A stretch of DNA of 64,000 nt, taken from contig NZ_AP022609.1 of NCBI RefSeq assembly GCF_010729485.1, forward strand, positions 2,170,001-2,234,000. Direction: 5' to 3'. The stretch is from Mycolicibacter hiberniae. GTDB taxonomy: Bacteria; Actinomycetota; Actinomycetes; Mycobacteriales; Mycobacteriaceae. Shown here piece after piece: positions 57,664-64,000 of this stretch (positions within the stretch are counted from its first letter, which is position 1; every line of letters begins with the position of its first letter). The notes under the pieces are model-generated. The model was not told where the DNA came from and searched no databases. It saw nothing but the letters and a program-made list of their open reading frames with translations. The position numbers and the translations under genes were made by a program.

Positions 57664-58507
57664 GGCTGCTGGAGATGGCTTGCGTTCGGTCACGCTCAAC
57701 GACGGTAATTCCATCCCCAGCGTCGGTTTTGGGGTTTACAAGATTTCGCCCGCCGAGACCGAACGCGCGGTGAGCAGTGCGCTGGCGGCCGGCTACCGCC
57801 ACATCGACACCGCGGCCCTCTACGGCAACGAACGCGAGGTGGGCCGCGCCGTCGCAGCCTCTGGGCTGGGGCGCGACGAGGTCTATGTGGTCACCAAGGT
57901 GTGGAACGCCGACCAGGGCTACGACTCGACGCTGAGGGCGTTCGAGGCGAGCATGGACCGGCTCGGGCTGGACGTTCTGGACCTGTACCTGATCCACTGG
58001 CCCCTGCCGATGCGCGGCAAGTTCGTCGAGACCTTCCGGGCCATGGCCCACCTGCGGGATCAGGGCCGGATCCGCTCGATCGGGGTGAGCAACTTCGCCG
58101 CCGATCACCTCAAGGTGCTCATCGATGCGACCGGGATCGTGCCGGTGGTCAATCAGATCGAGCTGCACCCGCGCTTCAGCCAGCCCGAACTGCGTGCGCT
58201 GCACGCCCGCCTCGGCATCGCCGCCGAGGCCTGGGCGCCGTTGGGGCGCGGTTCGCTGCTGACACATCCGACGGTCGCCGCGGTGGCGCGGCGGTGCGGC
58301 AAGACCCCGGCACAGGTGCTGATCCGGTGGCATATCCAGCTGGGTAATATCGTGATTCCGAAATCGGTCCACCGGGAGCGCATCGTCGGCAACTTCGAGG
58401 TCTTCGACTTCGAACTCGGCACGCCAGAGATGGCCGAGATATCCTCGCTCGACGACGGCGCCCGGCTGGGGCCCGATCCACGAACGTTCGATTACACAGG
58501 TAGGTGA
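57662..58507 (+). CDS. Aldo-keto reductase, first of tandem pair
   Basis: A 281-residue NADPH-dependent aldo-keto reductase (beta/alpha barrel). Catalytic tetrad visible: Asp49 and Tyr54 ([11 protein letters not shown]), Lys79 (VVTKVW), His112 (YLIHWP). The C-terminal coenzyme site [12 protein letters not shown] is intact. It is a paralogue of the next gene (58509) and is less like Rv2971 than that one is. The overlapping divergent start with lipN leaves no dedicated promoter region. Confidence 0.93.
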   Translation: MAAGDGLRSVTLNDGNSIPSVGFGVYKISPAETERAVSSALAAGYRHIDTAALYGNEREVGRAVAASGLGRDEVYVVTKVWNADQGYDSTLRAFEASMDRLGLDVLDLYLIHWPLPMRGKFVETFRAMAHLRDQGRIRSIGVSNFAADHLKVLIDATGIVPVVNQIELHPRFSQPELRALHARLGIAAEAWAPLGRGSLLTHPTVAAVARRCGKTPAQVLIRWHIQLGNIVIPKSVHRERIVGNFEVFDFELGTPEMAEISSLDDGARLGPDPRTFDYTGR

Positions 58508-58508
58508 A

Positions 58509-59348
58509 ATGACGTCGGGCACTGCGATCCCCTCTGTCACGCTCAACGACGGTCACACCATGCCGACTCTGGGCATCGGGGTGGGCGAGTTGTCCGAGGC
58601 CGAAACCGAGCGGGCCGTCTCGACGGCGCTCGAGCTGGGCTGCCGGCTGATCGACACCGCCAAGGTGTACGGCAACGAGGCCGCGGTGGGCCGAGCCATC
58701 GCGGCGTCGGGAATCCCGCGCGAGGAGGTGTTCGTCACCACCAAGCTGGCCAACGCCGACCAGGGCCTGACCGCCGCCATCGAGGCCTGCAAGGCCAGCC
58801 TGGAGCGGCTCGGGATGGACTACATGGACCTCTACCTGATCCATTGGCCGGCCCCGCCGCTGGGCATGTACGTGGACAGCTTCGGCGGGCTGATCCAAAC
58901 CCGGGAGATGGGACTGGCCCGGTCGATCGGGGTGTGCAACTTCACCACCCAGCACATCGACGATGTGATCGATTTGGCGTTCGAGACTCCTTCGGTCAAC
59001 CAGATCGAGCTGCACCCGCTGCTCAACCAGGCCGAGCTGCGTGCCGCCAACGCTGAGCGCGGCATCGTCACGGAGGCGTACAGCCCGCTGGCGGTGGGCC
59101 GCCTGCTCGACCACCCGACGGTTACCGCGATCGCCGCCGAGTACGGCAAGACCCCGGCGCAGGTGCTGATCCGGTGGAGCCTGCAGCTGGGCAACGTGGT
59201 GATCCCCCGCTCGGCCCAGCCGGAGCGCATCGCCGCCAACCTCGACGTGTTCGGCTTCGAGCTGGCCGAGGAGCACATGGACAGCCTCAACGGCCTCAAC
59301 GACGGCACGCGGGTCCGCGAAGACCCGCTGACCTACACCGGCACCTAG
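58509..59348 (+). CDS. Aldo-keto reductase, second of tandem pair (Rv2971-like)
   Basis: A 279-residue aldo-keto reductase starting one base after the previous stop, with AGGTGA just upstream. Tetrad: Asp49 and Tyr54 ([11 protein letters not shown]), Lys79 (VTTKLA), His112 (YLIHWPAPP). Its phrases, such as [12 protein letters not shown] and [14 protein letters not shown], closely recall M. tuberculosis Rv2971, an essential methylglyoxal-reducing enzyme. The pair arose by tandem duplication or by insertion of a paralogue upstream. Confidence 0.95.
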   Translation: MTSGTAIPSVTLNDGHTMPTLGIGVGELSEAETERAVSTALELGCRLIDTAKVYGNEAAVGRAIAASGIPREEVFVTTKLANADQGLTAAIEACKASLERLGMDYMDLYLIHWPAPPLGMYVDSFGGLIQTREMGLARSIGVCNFTTQHIDDVIDLAFETPSVNQIELHPLLNQAELRAANAERGIVTEAYSPLAVGRLLDHPTVTAIAAEYGKTPAQVLIRWSLQLGNVVIPRSAQPERIAANLDVFGFELAEEHMDSLNGLNDGTRVREDPLTYTGT

Positions 59349-59384
59349 GCCATCCCGCAGCCGTCCGTCCCGGGCGCTGCACCG

Positions 59385-60101
59385 TTACCCGGTCGGACAG
59401 GTGGCCGCGGCGTCGCGCAGTACCTCCGCCGACGGCTGGTCGAGTCGCAGCTCGTAGCCGCGCACCACCGCGAGGTAGGCGATCGCGTACTGACAGGCGA
59501 ACGAGCGGTTCGGCGGCATCCACTGCCCCGGGCCGGCATCGCCCTTGTCCTGGTTGGCCTGCCCGGCGACCGCCAGCAGGTTGGCGGGATCGTTGGCGAA
59601 GCGCAGCCGCTGGCGGTAGGTCCAGCCCGAAGCTCCCATGTCCCAGGCGTAGGCCAGCGGGACGATGTGGTCGATCTGCACGGCTTCGCCGATCTTCGCG
59701 CCACGGGTGAAGGCGACGACGGCATTGGTATAGGGGTCGTGCAGGGTTCCGGTGGCCACCGCGGCGGGGCAGCGTTTGGTCGAGACCCGGGTGATGTCCA
59801 CCAGATCGCGGTTGAGGATGTCGTCCCGGGTATCGCAGCCGTTGCGTCCGCCGGGGGCGTCGTTGTCGTCGTCCCAGGCCTGGCCGAACAGTGCGCGGCG
59901 GTAGTCGTAGCGGTGGGTGCGCACCGGTACCACCGAGATACCGGCCAGGACATCAGCGCCCGCCGCCACGGTGGGCATCCCGGCCTGCGCTGCCAGGTCA
60001 CGGCTGCGCTGGCCGGAGGCCGAGACGGTCTGGTAGGCCACCAGCACCGCGATCGCCGCCGCGACGGCCATCCACAGCAGGGTCCTGCGATGCGGGTTCA
60101 T
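59385..60101 (-). CDS. Exported HNH/DUF1524-type nuclease (Rv2972c-like)
   Basis: A 238-residue protein with an N-terminal transmembrane or signal segment (LLWMAVAAAIAVLVAYQTV) and an HNH-like motif VQIDHIVPLAYAWD, then RLRFANDPANLLAV and QDKGDAGPGQW, as in DUF1524 nucleases. Several cysteines (GCDTRDD, KRCPAA, FACQYA) suit an oxidised exterior. ATG 60101 overlaps the recG stop (ATGA), so it is translated from the recG message. Confidence 0.88.
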   Translation of the reverse strand: MNPHRRTLLWMAVAAAIAVLVAYQTVSASGQRSRDLAAQAGMPTVAAGADVLAGISVVPVRTHRYDYRRALFGQAWDDDNDAPGGRNGCDTRDDILNRDLVDITRVSTKRCPAAVATGTLHDPYTNAVVAFTRGAKIGEAVQIDHIVPLAYAWDMGASGWTYRQRLRFANDPANLLAVAGQANQDKGDAGPGQWMPPNRSFACQYAIAYLAVVRGYELRLDQPSAEVLRDAAATCPTG

Positions 60102-62332
60102 GACTTGTCCAGGTATTCGATGCCGGTGAAATGTGCTGCCAGCGTTGCCAGCCCGGCATCGGTGGGGTCGGCTTCCCACGCCTTGTCGCACCATTCCCGG
60201 GCGGCTTCGATGACCTCGCCATGGTCGGTCAGCGACAACAGTTTCAGTCCGCCGCGCCAGCCGGACTGGGTGCGGCCCAGCACATCACCCTCGCCACGTT
60301 CCCGAAGATCCAGATCGGCCAGCGCAAAGCCGTCCAGCGTGGCGGCCACGGCCTCCAGGCGCCTGCCGGCCCGGGACCCCTCGGTTGCCGAGGTGACCAG
60401 CAGGCACAGGCTGGCGTGCTCGCCACGCCCGATCCGTCCGCGCAGCTGATGCAGCTGGCTGATACCGAATCGGTCGGCGTCGGCCACCAGCATCACCGTC
60501 GCATTCGGGACGTCGACACCGACCTCGATCACGGTCGTACACACCAACACGTCCACCATCCCGGACCGGAACGCGCTCATCACCGCGTCCTTCTCATCGG
60601 CGGACAACCGGCCGTGCATCAATCCGAGCCGCAGTCCCGCCAACGGCCCGGATCCCAAACGCTCGTAGAGCTCTACCGCGGTCGCCGACGGCCGCAGCGG
60701 CCCCTGATCGCCGGCCTGCGCCGCGGGCTCGTCGTTCTCGTCGATGCGCGGCGCCACCACGTAGGCCTGCCGGCCGGACGCGACCTCTTCCCGGATCCTT
60801 TCCCAGGCCCGTTGCAGCCAGGCCGGTTTGGTCTTCTCAAAGATCACCGAGGAGCGGATCGGCTGCCGCCCGCGTGGCAGCTCACGCAGCGTGGAGGTCT
60901 CCAGGTCACCGTAAACGGTCAGGGCCACGGTGCGCGGGATCGGCGTCGCGGTCATCACCAGCAGATGCGGCGTGATCCCCGCGGGAGCCTTGGCCCGCAA
61001 CTGATCGCGCTGCTCCACCCCGAAGCGATGCTGTTCGTCGACCACCACCATGCCGAGCCGGTGGAACTCGACAGAGTCTTGCAACAGGGCGTGGGTGCCC
61101 ACCACGATCCCCGCGGTGCCGTCGGTGATCTGAGCCCGAACCTGCTTCTTGGCCGGCGCCGACATCGACCCGGTGAGCAACGCCACCGCGGTGGCATGGT
61201 CCGCACCGCCGAGCTGACCCCCCAGGGCCAGTGGGCCGAGCATGTCTCGCATTGAACGAACATGCTGAGCGGCAAGGACTTCCGTCGGCGCAAGCAACGC
61301 GCACTGGTAACCCGCGTCGACCATCTGCAGCATCGCCAGCAGCGCAACCACAGTCTTTCCGGAGCCGACCTCACCCTGCAACATCCGGTTCATCGGACGG
61401 GTCGCGGTCAACTCCGCGTGCAAGACGTCGAGCACTTCGCGCTGCCCGGCCGTCAGTTCGAAGGGCAGCCGGCTCATCATCTGCGCGGCCAGCCCGTCGC
61501 TGCTCGCAGGTGCCGACGGTCCGGATTCGGACAGTTCGCCGTTGCGGCGCGCGGCCAGCGCCCATTGCAGCCCCACCGCCTCATCGAAAGTCAGCCGCTC
61601 GCGGGCCCGGTCGCGCTGCGCCGCGCTCTCGGCGAGGTGGATCGCGCGAAGCGCCTCGTCTTCGCCGATCAGCCCGCGCTCGGCCAGCAGCGCGGCCGGC
61701 AGCGGCTCGGGCACCGGGTCGAGAATTTCCAGAACCTGTCGCACACAGGCGAATATGTCCCAGCTCTGCAGCTTGGTGCTCGCCGGATAGATCGGATAGC
61801 AGGCCCGCTCGAACTCCGACTGCAGCACTTCGCCACTGATCGCCTGAGAGGCATCGGCGATGTTGCGCAGCGAGTCACTACCGAAGTTGTCCTGGTTCGG
61901 CACGTCCAGGATGAGGAAGTCGGGGTGCGTCAGTTGAAGTTTGCGGTTGAAGTAGCCGACCTCGCCGGACAGCATCACCCGGGTTCCCGGGGTGAGTTTG
62001 TATTTCAGGCCGCGCGCGTTGAAGAAGGTGGCACTGACCTTCTGCTGGCCGCTGCCCAGGGTGATCACCAGATATTCGTTGGGCCGCCGGCCCGGCTGGC
62101 GCCTCATCGGTCTGGCCACGGCGGTGGCGATGGTGTCCACCAGGGTGATGTGTTCGCCCTCGAGCGCCTGGGCGTCGTCGACGCCGCGTTTGGTCGCGCC
62201 CTCGACGTAGCTGCGGGGGTAGTGCCGCAGCAGGTCGTCGACCGTACGGATTCCGAAGAACTCGTCGAGTTTGGCGGCCGCGTCCGAACCCAGCACGTAG
62301 TCCAGCCGGTCGGCCAACGTGACCATCGTCAC
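60098..62332 (-). CDS. recG: ATP-dependent DNA helicase RecG
   Basis: RecG reverses stalled forks and branch-migrates junctions. The 744-residue protein has an N-terminal OB-fold wedge domain (60-160), Walker A MLQGEVGSGKT, DEQH box VVDEQHRFGVEQR, motif MTATPIPRT, and the C-terminal helicase half with VIEVGVDVPNATVM and QLRGRIGRG. The start is GTG at 62332, overlapping the fakA-like stop by 4 bases. Confidence 0.97.
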   Translation of the reverse strand: MTMVTLADRLDYVLGSDAAAKLDEFFGIRTVDDLLRHYPRSYVEGATKRGVDDAQALEGEHITLVDTIATAVARPMRRQPGRRPNEYLVITLGSGQQKVSATFFNARGLKYKLTPGTRVMLSGEVGYFNRKLQLTHPDFLILDVPNQDNFGSDSLRNIADASQAISGEVLQSEFERACYPIYPASTKLQSWDIFACVRQVLEILDPVPEPLPAALLAERGLIGEDEALRAIHLAESAAQRDRARERLTFDEAVGLQWALAARRNGELSESGPSAPASSDGLAAQMMSRLPFELTAGQREVLDVLHAELTATRPMNRMLQGEVGSGKTVVALLAMLQMVDAGYQCALLAPTEVLAAQHVRSMRDMLGPLALGGQLGGADHATAVALLTGSMSAPAKKQVRAQITDGTAGIVVGTHALLQDSVEFHRLGMVVVDEQHRFGVEQRDQLRAKAPAGITPHLLVMTATPIPRTVALTVYGDLETSTLRELPRGRQPIRSSVIFEKTKPAWLQRAWERIREEVASGRQAYVVAPRIDENDEPAAQAGDQGPLRPSATAVELYERLGSGPLAGLRLGLMHGRLSADEKDAVMSAFRSGMVDVLVCTTVIEVGVDVPNATVMLVADADRFGISQLHQLRGRIGRGEHASLCLLVTSATEGSRAGRRLEAVAATLDGFALADLDLRERGEGDVLGRTQSGWRGGLKLLSLTDHGEVIEAAREWCDKAWEADPTDAGLATLAAHFTGIEYLDKS

Positions 62333-63978
62333 TCGACCCCGATCAGCAGTGCGTCCCCCCGATGCCCGGTGAAGTAGGTCGCCAGCTCGGTACCCGGGTG
62401 CCGATCGTGCACGTGCCGGGCCAACACCTCGATGACTTGCCCACCGAAGCCCGCCCCGAACAGCACCGTCACCAGCTCACCGCCGGCGGCCAGCATCAGG
62501 TCGATCAGACCGATCGCCGCCGCTCCGACATCGCGGGCCACGATCAACACCTCGTCGCCGGCGATGCCCAGGCCGTCACCGGGTTGGCAGGAGCCCGCCC
62601 AGGTCAGTGCCTGTTCAGTCGCCACCCGCACCGACCCGAGCCGAGTTCCGCCGGCCGCCCGGGCCATGGTGTAGCCGTCGTCGACCAGCGGACGGCCCGG
62701 ATCGTGCACCGCCAGTGCCGCCAGGCCCTGCACCATCGAGCCGGTCGGCACCGGCACCACGTCCACCCCCCACCCGATGGCCGCCGTAGCGCCCGCCACC
62801 AGTTCCTCGGCGGCGACGTAGCCGTTGGGCAGCAGCATCACCTGGGCTGCGCCGGTGTCGACCACCGCCCGCAGCAGCTGCTGCGCGGAGACCATCATCA
62901 CCGGCTCCGCGCTGTGCGGGTCCGGCCGCAGTACGCAGGCGCCCTCGGAGTCGAACAGCGCCTCGGCGCCGTCGCCGTCGACCACGGCGAGCACCGCGCG
63001 CTCCCGTGTCCAGCTGCCCGGAGACGGGCCGGTGGCCCCGGCCAGCGCGGAGATCTGGATCCGGCGCGGCCGGCCGAACGCCAGCCCGGCCTCGACGGCG
63101 GCACCGGCGTCATCGGTGTGCACGTGCACCGAATATCCACCGACCACGCCCGAGGTTGCGATCGCGACCGATTCGCCGAGCTGCGTCAACCGTTCGCGCA
63201 GGGCCTCGGTGTCCTCGGGGCTGCATTCGCCGAGGAGGTACATCACCTCGAACTGGGGTGCCGGCGGCTCGGTGCCCGCTTCGGGTGTCCGGGGCCGCGG
63301 CGACGGTTGATACCGGGCCCGCACCGGGGCCTGCCCGGTGACCGTCGAACGCAGCGCGTCGAGCAGCACCAGCAGGCCGCGACCGCCCGCGTCGACCACC
63401 CCGGCCTCGGCGAGCACGTCGAGCTGGGTGGTGGTGGCCTCGAGCGCCTCGGCGGCGGCGTCGGTGCCCGCCACCAGCGCCGGACCCAACTCGGCCCCCT
63501 GCGCCGCAGACCGCTGCACGGCAGCAGCCGCGGCCTGCAGAACCGACACGATGGTGCCGGGGACCTCGCGGCCTCCCATCGAGGTGACCACCAGCTCCAC
63601 CCCGTGCCGTAAGCCGGCTGCGAGCAGCGCCGCGTCGATCACGGTGGTGCCGGCCCCGCGTTCGGCCGTCACATCGGCCAGGCCCCGCAAGATCTGCGAC
63701 AGGATCACCCCGGAGTTGCCCCGGGCGCCGTGCAGCGCTCCGGACGACAGTGCGGCCGCCACCCGCCCGACCTCGCCCGAGGCCGCCTCGGTGTTGGCCT
63801 CGGCCAGGGCCGAGCGCATGGTGAACAGCATGTTGGTGCCGGTGTCGCAGTCGGCGACCGGGAAAACGTTGAGCTGGTTGATCTCGTCGGTGTGGGTGAT
63901 CAGGTCGCCGACGGCGGTGTGCGCCCAGTCCCGCAAGGTCGCCGCATCCAGCAGACGATCGGGGTTGCCCACCTCCAC
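62329..63978 (-). CDS. fakA: Fatty acid kinase A-like (Dak2 domain) protein, full length
   Basis: A 549-residue protein with an N-terminal Dak2 (dihydroxyacetone-kinase L-type) nucleotide domain, a central FakA middle domain and a C-terminal DegV-like part. The Mg-ATP motif reads NVFPVADCDTGTNM (residues 37-50); the usual DGDTG is DCDTG, with Cys44 in place of Gly and both Asp retained. FakA phosphorylates fatty acids held by FakB. In M. tuberculosis this region is annotated as two genes (Rv2975c, Rv2974c), whereas here it is one intact frame. GTG 63978 is the upstream choice; 63972 is possible. Coupled to recG by a GTGA overlap. Confidence 0.9.
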   Translation of the reverse strand: MEVGNPDRLLDAATLRDWAHTAVGDLITHTDEINQLNVFPVADCDTGTNMLFTMRSALAEANTEAASGEVGRVAAALSSGALHGARGNSGVILSQILRGLADVTAERGAGTTVIDAALLAAGLRHGVELVVTSMGGREVPGTIVSVLQAAAAAVQRSAAQGAELGPALVAGTDAAAEALEATTTQLDVLAEAGVVDAGGRGLLVLLDALRSTVTGQAPVRARYQPSPRPRTPEAGTEPPAPQFEVMYLLGECSPEDTEALRERLTQLGESVAIATSGVVGGYSVHVHTDDAGAAVEAGLAFGRPRRIQISALAGATGPSPGSWTRERAVLAVVDGDGAEALFDSEGACVLRPDPHSAEPVMMVSAQQLLRAVVDTGAAQVMLLPNGYVAAEELVAGATAAIGWGVDVVPVPTGSMVQGLAALAVHDPGRPLVDDGYTMARAAGGTRLGSVRVATEQALTWAGSCQPGDGLGIAGDEVLIVARDVGAAAIGLIDLMLAAGGELVTVLFGAGFGGQVIEVLARHVHDRHPGTELATYFTGHRGDALLIGVE

Positions 63979-64000
63979 CCACCTTCCTGCCGTGCCTCCG

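Overview
The window is a high-GC chromosome segment from a member of the Mycobacteriaceae. The evidence is an M. tuberculosis-like gene order (the MarR regulator and amiC through recG, in the order of the Rv2887-Rv2975c block), PE/PPE and PGRS proteins, a lipoprotein LppW, SepIVA, and frequent GTG starts with four-base stop/start overlaps. Gene names and Rv equivalences come from memory of family signatures and M. tuberculosis order; no database search was run.

Layout. 1-5 kb: 3' end of a NiFe-hydrogenase-like gene, a MarR regulator with a palindrome on its start codon, an amidase, and rpsB-tsf. 5-15 kb: alpha/beta hydrolase, xerC, a lactate 2-monooxygenase-like flavoenzyme, a siderophore-interacting reductase, the dprA/comM/yraN uptake-type cluster, a GNAT enzyme fused to a GyrA-like helical domain, rnhB, lepB, rplS. 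15-23 kb: lppW, a 52-bp tandem repeat, rpsP-khpA-rimM-trmD, dacB2, an amidohydrolase, ffh. 23-26 kb: a PE/PPE island in AT-richer flanks, next to a glnD that ends after its nucleotidyltransferase region. 27-32 kb: glnB and amt, then a PGRS protein and a PE-PPE-domain hydrolase that both carry Sec signal peptides and no PE or PPE head. 32-44 kb: an SDR, a secreted GH6 enzyme, ftsY, a 57-bp tandem repeat, smc, acyP, osmC, DJ-1 and PIG-L genes, mutM, rnc, sepIVA. 45-50 kb: purU immediately after sepIVA (in M. tuberculosis the PDIM/PGL lipid locus lies here), and a TetR-controlled operon of two DUF1989 proteins plus a urea/guanidine-carboxylase-type carboxyltransferase. 50-64 kb: coaD, rsmD, pyruvate carboxylase, a VKOR/DsbA pair, lipN, two aldo-keto reductases, an HNH nuclease, recG and an intact fakA.

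How the genes work together. Most of the window is housekeeping: translation (S2, S16, L19, EF-Ts, TrmD, RimM, RsmD, RNase III), protein export (Ffh, FtsY, LepB, VKOR/DsbA), DNA maintenance (SMC, XerC, RNase HII, MutM, RecG), nitrogen sensing (Amt, GlnB, shortened GlnD) and cell wall/septum (DacB2, LppW, M23 peptidase, SepIVA). The lineage-specific layer is the PE/PPE island, the Sec-exported PGRS/hydrolase pair, the carboxyltransferase operon and the two tandem-repeat arrays.
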